Below the pieces are notes generated by a model. The model searched no databases and was not told where the DNA came from. It saw only the letters and a list, made by a program, of their open reading frames with translations. From JBFMDN01 sp040753915 (GTDB taxonomy: Bacteria; Desulfobacterota; Desulfomonilia; Desulfomonilales; Desulfomonilaceae), in NCBI GenBank assembly GCA_040753915.1, contig JBFMDN010000028.1, positions 1 through 64,000 on the forward strand: a DNA stretch of 64,000 nucleotides, given 5' to 3'. Below, in pieces: positions 17,088 through 25,712 of the stretch; within the stretch, counting starts at the first letter, position 1; every line of letters begins with the position of its first letter. A program made the position numbers and the translations under genes.

Positions 17088-18182
17088 CTATTTTCGCATG
17101 GGCATTACCAAATTGAAGTAGGTATCGGTCCCTTCCGGCCTCAGAATTACAGGGGAGCCTTCTTTTTGAAACTCGAGATACATGATCTCCGTGTCTACGG
17201 CATTCACCGCTTCCTGCAAGTAGGAGGCATTCACGATCACCGAGAATTCGGCTCCTTCGTATTGGACATCCACAACATCCCGTGCGGTTCCAAGGTCCGG
17301 GTGTTGAGCTGTGATCTCCATCTTTCCGGGGACAACCTGGACAGTCACCCCCTTGTTTCGGTCTGAGGTGAATACGGCCACACGGCGTATGGTCTTGATG
17401 AGATTTTGTCTGTTGATTTTCACAAAATTGTCTCCGGGGGCTGGAATGACCTTCCTATAATCCGGGTATTCCCCTTCAATAAGACGCACAGTCATCAGAA
17501 ATCGTTCCGTTTTCACGAAAAGATTTTTATTCTCAATACCAAAGACAATTTCTTCCTTGACTCCCTCAAGAACTCTGCGCAATTCGGCAATACCTTTTCT
17601 TGGAACAACCACGTTTCTCTCCAGAGGCAATCCGAGCTCTTCGCTGATGAGTGCCAACCTGTGACCATCCGTGGCCACAAACCTTGTCTTGTTCTCATCC
17701 CGTTCAAAGAGGATTCCGTTGAGATTGAATCGAGAATCGTCAGAGGATGCGGCAAACATGGTCTTGTCAATCATGTACAGGAGCTTCTCCGCAGAAATCG
17801 ACACCTCTGATCCTTCTTCCGGTGAAGCCCATGCTGGATAGTCACCCGCGTCCATTCCCGAGAGCTGAAATACACTCTGACCAGCCTGGATAACAAGCTT
17901 GAAAGGATCTAAGGTACTAATTTCTATGATAGAAGATCCTAACTCTCGCACGATTTCGTACATTTTTTTTGATGGAAGAGCCAGAGTCCCAGATTCTCGG
18001 ACCTGGCATTCATTGGTCACTTTGATACCCACTTCGAGATCGGTGGCAACCAAGGTTGCAGTATTATTCATCGCTTCAAGCAAGATATGAGAGAGAATCG
18101 GTAGAGACGTTCTCTTCTCTGTTATGGGCACAGTTTTTGACAGACTATCCAGAAGAGAGTCCCTCGCTATTTCAAAGAACAT
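17088..18182 (-). CDS. dnaN: DNA polymerase III beta sliding clamp
   Basis: 364 residues, normal for the three-domain clamp. The N-terminus (FEIARDSLLDSL...TSLPILSHILLEA), the central ATDGHRLAL motif and the C-terminal VILRPEG...MPMRK end are characteristic. It encircles DNA and tethers polymerase III. AAGGAG lies about seven bases before the ATG. It is separated from dnaA by 212 bases that hold the candidate origin. Confidence 0.97.
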   Translation of the reverse strand: MFFEIARDSLLDSLSKTVPITEKRTSLPILSHILLEAMNNTATLVATDLEVGIKVTNECQVRESGTLALPSKKMYEIVRELGSSIIEISTLDPFKLVIQAGQSVFQLSGMDAGDYPAWASPEEGSEVSISAEKLLYMIDKTMFAASSDDSRFNLNGILFERDENKTRFVATDGHRLALISEELGLPLERNVVVPRKGIAELRRVLEGVKEEIVFGIENKNLFVKTERFLMTVRLIEGEYPDYRKVIPAPGDNFVKINRQNLIKTIRRVAVFTSDRNKGVTVQVVPGKMEITAQHPDLGTARDVVDVQYEGAEFSVIVNASYLQEAVNAVDTEIMYLEFQKEGSPVILRPEGTDTYFNLVMPMRK

Positions 18183-18394
18183 GATGCTCTCCTTATCTTT
18201 AATATATCTAAGAAAACAAGCCGTCGGAGTAATGCCTGTGAATTTTGTGAAAAGATGCCCGCAGGCCTGTTCGGATACGGAATTGCGCTGTGAATTCCCG
18301 GTGGATAGATTTGGACACCTCTTGTGGATATCTTGGCCGAAATTGGGGACGTTCAGCGTCCCAACAACCTATCCACATGTACCAGACATGTTTC
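18183..18394. other. Candidate chromosomal replication origin (oriC) between dnaA and dnaN
   Basis: The 212-base gap holds three DnaA-box-like sites: TGTGGATAT (18323-18331, 8/9 to the consensus complement), CTATCCACA (18369-18377, 8/9) and GGTGGATAG (from 18300, 7/9). An AT-rich stretch (ttatctttaatatatct) lies at 18192-18212 and could be the unwinding element. The flanking genes and parAB-rsmG upstream support an origin. GC skew could not be computed here. Confidence 0.6.
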
Positions 18395-19741
18395 TCACAT
18401 GCGAATTTCTTTCCTGATAGCTTCGACCTGAATCCTCAGCGCCAGATCATTTTCCACAGTCTTTTCAATCTTCTTAGCCCCGTAAATCACAGTAGAGTGA
18501 TCTTTTCCCCCAAAAGCGGCCCCAATCTCAGGGTATGACATGTCTGTCAACTCTCGCGCCAGGTACATGCCGACCTGCCTGGGAAGAGAGTAGAGCTTAT
18601 GCTTCTTCTTGGATTTCAGGTCCGCAGGTTTCACGTTAAAGGCCTTTGCCACGTGAGAGATGATGGAATCAATGGTCACCGGTTTGACTTTCCGAGAGAG
18701 AATCTCCCGCAGCGCCTGCTGGGCCAGACTCTCGCTCAAGGGTAACCCATGCAAAGAGCTCATAGCCCTGACCCGAATCAAATACCCAACCAGTTCTCTG
18801 ATGTTGGAGTCCACCTGTTCAGCGAGAAAATACGCCACTTCGTCAGGAAGATCGAAGGAGTCCTCGAAGGCTTTTCTCTTGAGAATAGCCACCTTGGTTT
18901 CCAGATCAGGCGGCCCCATATCAGCGACGAGCCCCCAACTGAACCGAGACCTGAGTCTCTGCTCCATATCTGGAATTTCGCTTGGAAATCTATCTGATGT
19001 GATAATAATCTGCTTTCTGGCTTCATAAATGCTGTTAAACGTGTGGAAAAATTCCTCCTGGGTACGTTCCTTCTTCGCCAAAAACTGAATATCGTCAATA
19101 AGTAAAAGATCAACTGTCCTGTATTTATTTCGGAAATCACTCATGTGATCGTACCGGATCGCGTTGATCATCTCATTGGTGAATTCCTCAGAAGTGCTGA
19201 AATACACCCTCTTGCTCTTGTCTCGTGAAAGGACCTCGTACCCCACCGCGCTCATGAGGTGCGTCTTACCAAGTCCCACCCCACCATATATGAACAAAGG
19301 ATTGTACGATCCCCCGAGGTTTTCGGCCACCGCGAGAGCAGCGGCCCGAGCAAATTGGTTGCAGTCGCCCACCACAAAACTCTCGAAGGTATATCTCGGA
19401 TTCAGATTGCGGATCTGAGCAAACTCATCGGTTATGCTCATAGGGGTCTCGATGTCATCCCGAGGCTGCTTCGTGGGCTGAAACTCAGCCGCTTTCGCGA
19501 ATTCGTCCCGAGATCTGAAATCCATCTCGAATCGCCGGCCGGTTATCTCATGGAGACACTGTCGAATGGTTTCCAGGTAGTTGTCACGTATCCAGAGTAT
19601 GAAGAAGTTGTTGGGCACGGACAGGAGAATGCGATCTTCCGAGAGATCCTCGCACGCGATGGGATCCAGCCAGGTGGACATGGCATGAGTATTCACCTTG
19701 GTCCGTAGCACCTGTTTGCAATGCTCCCAGAGCGTATCCAT
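18395..19741 (-). CDS. dnaA: Chromosomal replication initiator DnaA
   Basis: 448 residues from the ATG at 19741 (AGGA nine bases upstream; a TTG two codons earlier is possible). Domain I at 1-75; the AAA+ core begins at YTFESFVVG with Walker A YGGVGLGKTH (about 152-161) and Walker B LLIDDIQF; C-terminal domain IV carries the DnaA signature GKDHSTV with a helix-turn-helix that reads DnaA boxes. It melts the origin and loads helicase. An 8/9 DnaA-box-like site, TTTGGATAA (19760-19768), lies just upstream, which suggests autoregulation. Confidence 0.97.
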   Translation of the reverse strand: MDTLWEHCKQVLRTKVNTHAMSTWLDPIACEDLSEDRILLSVPNNFFILWIRDNYLETIRQCLHEITGRRFEMDFRSRDEFAKAAEFQPTKQPRDDIETPMSITDEFAQIRNLNPRYTFESFVVGDCNQFARAAALAVAENLGGSYNPLFIYGGVGLGKTHLMSAVGYEVLSRDKSKRVYFSTSEEFTNEMINAIRYDHMSDFRNKYRTVDLLLIDDIQFLAKKERTQEEFFHTFNSIYEARKQIIITSDRFPSEIPDMEQRLRSRFSWGLVADMGPPDLETKVAILKRKAFEDSFDLPDEVAYFLAEQVDSNIRELVGYLIRVRAMSSLHGLPLSESLAQQALREILSRKVKPVTIDSIISHVAKAFNVKPADLKSKKKHKLYSLPRQVGMYLARELTDMSYPEIGAAFGGKDHSTVIYGAKKIEKTVENDLALRIQVEAIRKEIRM

Positions 19742-19781
19742 AAGCAAAAAATCCTGTATTTTGGATAAGATATATCAATTT

Positions 19782-19810
19782 AGATTAGCACGTGGGGGCA
19801 GGGGTTTCAA
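19782..19810 (-). promoter_or_regulatory. Candidate dnaA promoter
   Basis: Minus strand: TTGAAA (19805-19810), 17-base spacer, weak TAATCT (19782-19787). It overlaps the parB stop codon. A DnaA-box-like site follows at 19760-19768. Confidence 0.4.
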
Positions 19811-20706
19811 GAGAAATTTTCCGAGTACCCCAGCATCTCCAGGAGACGCTCGAGCTCCTCCTTCGAATGAAAATGCACTTCCAACTTCCCTGACTCATCG
19901 TTCCTTGTTTTGACGACAACCCGAGTGGCCAGAAGTCGGGAGAGGCTGTTTTCCAAGTCTATGAGATGAGGGGCCTTCCGTGGGGCAGCGTCGTCGTCAT
20001 TCTCCTTTCTATTCTTGTAATTCTGGACGATTCGCTCCAGCTCTCGCACTGAGAGCTTGCGTTTCACGACTTTTCCCGAAAGCTGTAGCTGGGTAGGAAG
20101 ATGGTCCACCGCGAGGAGTGTTCTTGCGTGGCCCATGGTAATGAGGTCCTGGCGAAGCTGGTCCTTTATGGGATCGGGAAGCTTCAAGAGCCGGAGGTAA
20201 TTGGTCACGTTGGAGCGGTCGGTTCCAATACGCTTTGCCAGGTCCTCGTGGGTGTAAGAGAATTTCTTGATGAGCGTGTCGTACGCCTCGGCGGTGTCCA
20301 GGGGATTCAAATCCTCCCGCTGAAGATTTTCGATGAGTGCTATCTCGAGGGATTCGGAATCGGAAACTTGCCGCACGATCACTGGAACCACGGTAAATCC
20401 GGCAATCTTGGCCGCTCTCCACCGACGTTCACCTGCCACGATCTCATATCGATCCTCGCCCACAGACCGGACGATCAAGGGCTGAATAACCCCTCGCTCC
20501 CGTATCGACTCACTGAGCTCGATAAGAGACTCCTCAGCAAAAGACCGCCGAGGTTGATATGGATTGGGGAGAAGGGAATCTGCCGAAATGTGCATGATCC
20601 TATGTTCCCGATCCACTGACTCAACAGGCTCATGAAGAGGTATGAGGGCATCAAGCCCCTGCCCCAATGCCGTGCGCCGCTTGGTTGTTTCCATCGGCTT
20701 GACCAT
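19807..20706 (-). CDS. parB: Chromosome partitioning protein ParB (Spo0J family)
   Basis: 299 residues from the ATG at 20706, which has GGAG seven bases before it inside the end of parA; the frame starts earlier at 20730 without a better site. The N-terminal GQGLDALIP motif recruits ParA. The ParB/CTPase domain has NPYQPRR and GERRWRAAKIAG; the central helix-turn-helix follows (THEDLAKRIGTDRSNVTNYLRLL). It binds parS near the origin and spreads on DNA. Overlaps parA by 56 bases, so the two are translationally coupled. Confidence 0.95.
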   Translation of the reverse strand: MVKPMETTKRRTALGQGLDALIPLHEPVESVDREHRIMHISADSLLPNPYQPRRSFAEESLIELSESIRERGVIQPLIVRSVGEDRYEIVAGERRWRAAKIAGFTVVPVIVRQVSDSESLEIALIENLQREDLNPLDTAEAYDTLIKKFSYTHEDLAKRIGTDRSNVTNYLRLLKLPDPIKDQLRQDLITMGHARTLLAVDHLPTQLQLSGKVVKRKLSVRELERIVQNYKNRKENDDDAAPRKAPHLIDLENSLSRLLATRVVVKTRNDESGKLEVHFHSKEELERLLEMLGYSENFS

Positions 20707-21457
20707 CCATGATCTCCTTTGCCAATGCAAGGTAACTAAGCGCTCCCCGAGACGTCACGTCGTACAAGACGACGGGTTTACCGAAACTGGGGGATTCGGA
20801 AAGCTTGACATTCCTTGGAATAATGGTCTTGAATACCTGATTACCAAGGTTTTTCTTGACGTCTTGGGCAACCTGATGGCTCAAGTTGTTTCGTGCGTCA
20901 AACATGGTGAGCAGAAATCCCTCTATGGAGAGGCTCTTGTTCAGAAATGACTGGACGCGACGAATGGTCTGCAAAAGACTTCCAACCCCTTCGAGAGCGA
21001 AGTATTCACATTGGATGGGAACAAGAACCGAATCTGCCGCAACGAGGCCGTTGAGCGTAAGGAATCCAAGCGAAGGGGGACAGTCGATGAATATATAATC
21101 ATAATCAATCCTTATCTGCTCCAAAGCTTTCCGGAGCATCTTGTCCCGATCCTCCATCCTTACGAGCTCTACTTCAGCGCCAGTGAGATCCTGTGTCGAC
21201 GGTATCAGCTCCAAATAGCTAAGCTCCGTGGATTTTACAATATTTTCACGGTGCTCGTATCCGAGCAGGAAGCCGTACACCGACGGTTCCCCTGGTGCAA
21301 GCCTAATGCCCAAGCCGCTTGTTGCATTCGATTGTGGGTCAATGTCAATGAGGAGCGTGCGCTTTTCAGACAAAGCTATGCAAGAAGCCAGATTCACGGA
21401 GGTAGTGGTTTTTCCGACCCCTCCCTTTTGGTTGCATACGCAGATAACGCGTCCCAT
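20651..21457 (-). CDS. parA: Chromosome partitioning ATPase ParA (Soj family)
   Basis: 268 residues. The deviant Walker A KGGVGKTT (11-18), the IDIDPQ switch strand and the FIDCPPSLG Walker B are all present. This ATPase forms DNA-bound dimers that pull ParB-parS complexes. The last residues (DGNNQAAHGIGAGA) extend past the usual end and overlap the start of parB. It lies directly upstream of parB and dnaA, as in many chromosomes. Confidence 0.96.
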   Translation of the reverse strand: MGRVICVCNQKGGVGKTTTSVNLASCIALSEKRTLLIDIDPQSNATSGLGIRLAPGEPSVYGFLLGYEHRENIVKSTELSYLELIPSTQDLTGAEVELVRMEDRDKMLRKALEQIRIDYDYIFIDCPPSLGFLTLNGLVAADSVLVPIQCEYFALEGVGSLLQTIRRVQSFLNKSLSIEGFLLTMFDARNNLSHQVAQDVKKNLGNQVFKTIIPRNVKLSESPSFGKPVVLYDVTSRGALSYLALAKEIMDGQADGNNQAAHGIGAGA

Positions 21458-21809
21458 GACCGTTAACCCACAAGATATTGTACTATTATGATCCGGGGGA
21501 CCCTCTTATCATACTTTGACCGGCGAACCAATACAAATCTGCCGATCGTGAGAGGAAAAGGTCTTTTTCTCTGTGCCGCTACCTCGTGCACAGAAAATGA
21601 CCTGGCATGGATCTTAGTATACCGTTTCATGAATATGGTCGAGTACTTGACTCAGCGCTGCTCAGGGAAGGGCGGTTTCAAACCTGCTCTCCATTAAGAC
21701 GGGCTCTCAACCTGCCCTTCCCCAAAGAGGACAATTACCCAAATGCGTAACCGCACCTATGAAATTCTGTACTCGGTGTCTTTTCGAGAACACCGAGCCA
21801 TACTCGCGG
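21458..21809. other. Intergenic region between parA and rsmG with a hairpin
   Basis: No gene seen. CTCGGTGT (from 21773) pairs with ACACCGAG around a 10-base loop. Further on, GGGAAGGGC near 21665 is complementary to GCCCTTCCC near 21715. These could stop or process the rsmG transcript before parA. Confidence 0.4.
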
Positions 21810-22472
21810 TTACGCCATCAGGCTGTAACGAGTTACTCTGCGAAAATTACTGGAGAAAGGTAGAATACCCTCCCAGATTTGGTCCTCTCGCAAGCCAACG
21901 GGGGGGGTTCCATGGAGAGTGTCGCCGGGACCCGCCATCCGTATGACAGATCCTCCGGGGTTCAGCAGCGAGACAAACAGAGTGAGTACACTGGGATCAG
22001 AGGAGAAAGCGCGAGATACCGCCACATCGAACAAAGGAGACGGAGGGTGCCGAAGGAGCTTGTCCAGGGTGCTGTGAAGAAATCTTAGGTCTGTAAGCCC
22101 CAATTCGCGCGCTACATATTTCAGAAAAACAATTTTCTTGGCATCTTTGTCCAATAAGGTCAGATTCAAACCCGGATCGGCAATTCTCAAGACCATTCCT
22201 GGAAATCCGGCTCCAGTTCCCACATCGAGAATCCGCAACCCTGATCCCAGGGGCATCACCTTAAAGACCGTCAAGGAATCCACGATGTGAAAAATAGTCA
22301 TATCAACGGGATCGGTCAGAGATGTGAGATTAATTCGCCGATTCCACTGGGCGAGGAGGGAGAGGTAATGCAGAATTTTCTCATTTCGGTTGATTGGCAG
22401 GCTGACTTCCAAGATCCTACAAGATTCCTCAATAATCTCCCGAGGATCATGTAGATTCCCTGGTGACCTCAT
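21810..22472 (-). CDS. rsmG: 16S rRNA (guanine527-N7)-methyltransferase
   Basis: 220 residues from the ATG at 22472 (GGTGG before it); a start at 22502 is possible. The RINLTSLTDP segment, the DSLTVF motif and the SAM-binding DVGTGAGFPG are diagnostic of RsmG/GidB, which methylates G527 of 16S rRNA. It overlaps the end of cutA by 26 bases and precedes parA, matching the common rsmG-parA-parB origin-proximal order. The C-terminal tail is slightly longer than in E. coli. Confidence 0.94.
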   Translation of the reverse strand: MRSPGNLHDPREIIEESCRILEVSLPINRNEKILHYLSLLAQWNRRINLTSLTDPVDMTIFHIVDSLTVFKVMPLGSGLRILDVGTGAGFPGMVLRIADPGLNLTLLDKDAKKIVFLKYVARELGLTDLRFLHSTLDKLLRHPPSPLFDVAVSRAFSSDPSVLTLFVSLLNPGGSVIRMAGPGDTLHGTPPVGLREDQIWEGILPFSSNFRRVTRYSLMA

Positions 22473-22773
22473 CAATCCACCCCAGATATTCAGGCAGGCC
22501 ATCTTGTATAATAAAACTAATAATCTCAGGTACTTCGTAAGGGTGCATTTCTCGCACGATCCGCTGAACGTCCGGGAACAGGCTCTGCCGGGTTTTTACG
22601 ATCAAGAGGCGCTCTGTCTCGTCGCAAACCTGTCCTTTCCAGAAATAAATTGAGCGAATCTCAGGCGCGATGTTGACACAAGCCGCGAGTTTTTGTTCCA
22701 CTAGAGCGCGCGCGATGACAACTCCTCTGTCCAAATCGTCAATGGTCACAAGGCATAGGATGTAGGGACCCAT
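22447..22773 (-). CDS. cutA: CutA-family divalent cation tolerance protein
   Basis: 108 residues from the ATG at 22773, preceded by GGAG at five bases; the frame runs on upstream but without family similarity. ACVNIAPEIRSIYFWKGQV, ETERLLIVKT and the HPYEVPEI motif are the CutA1 hallmarks. CutA forms very stable PII-like trimers; the cellular role is still debated (metal tolerance, ligand sensing). It is first in the minus-strand run leading to the origin genes and is translationally coupled to rsmG. Confidence 0.93.
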   Translation of the reverse strand: MGPYILCLVTIDDLDRGVVIARALVEQKLAACVNIAPEIRSIYFWKGQVCDETERLLIVKTRQSLFPDVQRIVREMHPYEVPEIISFIIQDGLPEYLGWIDEVTREST

Positions 22774-22798
22774 ATTCACTCCATATTGTGCTTTTTTG

Positions 22799-22827
22799 TT
22801 GACAAACCACAACACCTTGTATATGCT
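22799..22827 (+). promoter_or_regulatory. Candidate promoter for carD
   Basis: Plus strand: perfect TTGACA (22799-22804), 17-base spacer, TATGCT (22822-22827). It would give a leader of about 190 bases before carD. Confidence 0.4.
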
Positions 22828-23021
22828 CCCCCCCGATTTGAGGGAACGGAGCAATCCCGACCAGAGGACCAAGAGGCCACATTGTATCCTGTTCTCGCGC
22901 GAATAACAACCCCCCGGACTAACACTGTAGGATGCATTCATCATGGTACATTGACCTTTACTTGCGAAAAAACGGGGGAATCTAGCTAACTTCTTTCTGA
23001 AGCTGGTTAGTGGAGTCTATC

Positions 23022-23573
23022 ATGACAACCGGATCAGGAGAAATGTTCAAGATAGGAGACATAGTAGTCTATCCTGTCCACGGCGTGGCGCGAATAATGG
23101 ATATAAAAACCGAGCGCATAGGTGGATCTGACCAATTATGCTATATTTTGGAGACAGAAATAAAAACCGCGAATGTTCGACCGGTTATAAAACTTCCTGT
23201 AGACAAGGTCTTATCAAACCGGGTCAGGCGAATCGTGTCAGAAGAGGAAGTCCCCAGGGTAATTGATATTCTCCAGAAGAGAAGTCTTAAGACCGATACA
23301 CAGACGTGGAATCGCCGCCAGCGTGAATACCAGGAGAAAATGCGTACAGGAAGCATATTTGAGGCTGCCGAGGTTTTTCGCGATCTCAGTCTTCTCAAGG
23401 AGAGCAAAGATCTTTCCCATGGCGAGCGTAGACTGTTCGACCAGGCCAAGAACCTCCTTATCAAGGAGCTTGCGATCGCCAAGCGAACGGACGAGAGCGA
23501 AATAGAGCGGACCATAGGCAATATTTTCAAGTCAGTTGCGACCCTTCCGAGCTCTGACGAGAGTACCAGCTAG
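23022..23573 (+). CDS. CarD/CdnL-family RNA polymerase-binding transcription regulator
   Basis: 183 residues from the ATG at 23022 (GGAG seven bases upstream; GTG at 23010 and ATG at 23043 are alternatives). The N-terminal 60 residues (FKIGDIVVYPVHGVARI) form the Tudor-like domain, shared with Mfd, that binds RNA polymerase beta. The rest is the helical CarD DNA-binding domain with a conserved W near residue 88. The family stabilises open promoter complexes, especially at rRNA promoters. It is followed after 47 bases by the PIN-TRAM gene, a pairing also seen in many Gram-positive and delta genomes. Confidence 0.9.
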   Translation: MTTGSGEMFKIGDIVVYPVHGVARIMDIKTERIGGSDQLCYILETEIKTANVRPVIKLPVDKVLSNRVRRIVSEEEVPRVIDILQKRSLKTDTQTWNRRQREYQEKMRTGSIFEAAEVFRDLSLLKESKDLSHGERRLFDQAKNLLIKELAIAKRTDESEIERTIGNIFKSVATLPSSDESTS

Positions 23574-23620
23574 GCACTCCCCTAAACGAATCTCGAAAAT
23601 ACAGAGAAAGGACCCCATCC

Positions 23621-24607
23621 GTGCGGCCGAGTGCCTTTGCTTCTGTGGTTCTTATTCTGTCATGCATGGGCTTGGGTGCGGTCACCACTATAGCGCTTTG
23701 GACGACATGGTTGGGGATAGCAATAGGGCTGGCAGCAGGACTTCTGCTAGGCGTCGTGGCACTCCTGCTTCTCCGCTATGCCCTAAGCTGGGACTTATAC
23801 TCGCTCTTGGGTGCAACTTCGGGAATCCTCATAGGAATCGTCATAGCGTCTGTCCTAACCTCAGGGTTTCCTGCAATCCTGGAAGATCCGCGAGCATCCG
23901 CGACAGTGCGTACCCTGATACTGGTGATCTTCGTCCTAATGGGAATGGAGCTGGGAAAGGCGAAGGCACGGGAATTCAGAAAAAGGGATAAGATCGCGCA
24001 GGATCAAGCTCGCCATGTCATAGGAATTCTTGATACATCGGTCATTATTGACGGACGTCTGGCTGGTATATGCGAAACGGGATTTCTGTCCGGAGACCTC
24101 ATTATTCCGGAATTCGTTCTGCGAGAGCTTCAGAACATAGCAGATTCACAGGACCCCACGAGAAGAACGCGCGGAAGACGAGGACTGGATGTTCTCAACA
24201 GGATAAAGAAACAGTCGATTGTCACCGTGGTGATTGACGACACAGACTATCCCGCCATGGCTGACGTTGATCCAAAACTGATTCAAAGAGCCAAGGAAAC
24301 CGGATACCCCATAATTACCAATGACTTCAACTTAAACAAGGTGGCAGAAGTTCATTCCATCCGAGTACTGAACATCAATCAACTGGCCAATGCCCTAAAA
24401 CCAATCATGCTGCCAGGGGAAACCATGAAGGTCCATATAGTCAGAGAGGGAAAAGAGCCTGCTCAAGGGGTGGCATTCCTCGATGACGGAACCATGGTGG
24501 TGGTGGAGCATGGAAGGAAATATCAAGGCCAAACCATTGAGACGACCGTCACGAGTGTCCTGCAAACCCCTGCGGGAAGAATGATTTTTGCGGTTGTCAA
24601 AGAATGA
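23621..24607 (+). CDS. PIN-TRAM membrane protein (YacL family)
   Basis: 328 residues, GTG start. Four membrane helices (about 7-30, 34-52, 58-82 and 95-112) are followed by a cytoplasmic PIN nuclease domain. Its acidic residues are in place: Asp138 and Asp144 in ILDTSVIIDGRL and the later TNDFNL. A C-terminal TRAM domain (from about 268) should bind RNA. This is the YacL architecture, thought to be a membrane-tied ribonuclease; targets are unknown. In many genomes ispD and ispF follow, but they do not here. Confidence 0.9.
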   Translation: MRPSAFASVVLILSCMGLGAVTTIALWTTWLGIAIGLAAGLLLGVVALLLLRYALSWDLYSLLGATSGILIGIVIASVLTSGFPAILEDPRASATVRTLILVIFVLMGMELGKAKAREFRKRDKIAQDQARHVIGILDTSVIIDGRLAGICETGFLSGDLIIPEFVLRELQNIADSQDPTRRTRGRRGLDVLNRIKKQSIVTVVIDDTDYPAMADVDPKLIQRAKETGYPIITNDFNLNKVAEVHSIRVLNINQLANALKPIMLPGETMKVHIVREGKEPAQGVAFLDDGTMVVVEHGRKYQGQTIETTVTSVLQTPAGRMIFAVVKE

Positions 24608-24682
24608 TGGACAACTCTCGCACCGAGCAGGTGGAATCATCTCCCACTATCCATCCCACAAAGACCGCGACGAGTGATTCGG

Positions 24683-25429
24683 TTACCTTCCCGACTTCAA
24701 GTAATCCTTCCACAGCTTGAATCCAGGCTCGGGTGGCGATCCAGCATCGTTCCACCATTGGATGAAGTCGCCGTAAACAGGGAGAAACTCTTTCCATGTT
24801 CCATTGGGATTCACATTGGCCTTCCAGTCGGGATAAAGATCGTCATTGGCCAACTGAAATTCATCTTTGCCAAAGTCGGGGAACTCCTTCTTGAACGAAG
24901 CAAACTTCTCGGCTTGACTCAGTTCCTCCTGCTTCGCAACAGATTCCTGACGCGGAGAAGGCGTGGGCAGTGACTCACGTCCAGAGGGCTGGGTAAGCTC
25001 CTGTTCTCTCACGTACGAGCCCTTGCTTTCCCCTGCCTGGGATCCTTGAACAGGGGTGGGAAGATCTGACCGAAGTTTCTCCAAAGCCCCGGGAGGCTGG
25101 ACCGACGAGGGCAAATCCATGGCACCTGGCGGCGTACCGGGGATACTCGACGGCGGCATCATCGAGACAGCCTGAGGAGGAGTCTGAAGCTGAGCCTTAA
25201 GCCACCCCTTTTCCGGATCGAATTCCTGAATCCCACCAAAAAACTTGTCGATCCGGTAGGCCTTGCCAAGACCCAACGGGCTCAAGTAATGGTACCTGTT
25301 CTGGGTTGCGATGACGATAAGACCCAGTGCCACTATTCCAAGAAAGATCCAGGAGTGGAGTGTCGTCCATCCCACTGCGGTCCGATCTTGATCTTCCACC
25401 GGACGACGCCCTTCGTCATTTACGCTCAT
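24683..25429 (-). CDS. Single-pass membrane protein with Pro/Gln-rich middle, unknown
   Basis: 248 residues from the ATG at 25429, preceded by AAGGAGG; the frame extends upstream to 25624 without a ribosome site. One transmembrane helix (about 24-42) follows a charged N-terminus. The centre (about 80-165) is rich in Pro, Gln and Ser and likely disordered; the end is Trp-rich (DFIQWWNDAG, FKLWKDYLKSG). No family recognised. It faces the PIN-TRAM gene convergently and is divergent from the next membrane protein, with a 283-base AT-rich gap between. Confidence 0.7.
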   Translation of the reverse strand: MSVNDEGRRPVEDQDRTAVGWTTLHSWIFLGIVALGLIVIATQNRYHYLSPLGLGKAYRIDKFFGGIQEFDPEKGWLKAQLQTPPQAVSMMPPSSIPGTPPGAMDLPSSVQPPGALEKLRSDLPTPVQGSQAGESKGSYVREQELTQPSGRESLPTPSPRQESVAKQEELSQAEKFASFKKEFPDFGKDEFQLANDDLYPDWKANVNPNGTWKEFLPVYGDFIQWWNDAGSPPEPGFKLWKDYLKSGR

Positions 25430-25712
25430 CCCGATATCCTCCTTCTCTTTGTCGAGCAGTGGGAGATTACCACCACCAAAACGAGCCAACCATACCAGAT
25501 TCAAAGATATTTGTAAACAAGCTCTGCATAACTGCACTTGCACCGTATGGGAATCCGTCCTGCCCATAAACCCCAAATCGTGGTGGACCGGTATCTCCCA
25601 AAAGGACCCCAAAAGATAAACCAATGTATTTATTGATCAGTATAACATTTTTATTTGACACAATATATCCGATCTGATAAAGCATCCGCAAGAACGAATT
25701 CCGGGGTCAGGC

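Noticed and set aside
19788..19796. CACGTG near dnaA as a possible parS site
   Set aside because: Only the central six bases match; the flanks do not form the TGTT(T/C)CACGTG(A/G)AACA palindrome. Other CACGTG hits (near 18650 and 41980) also fail.
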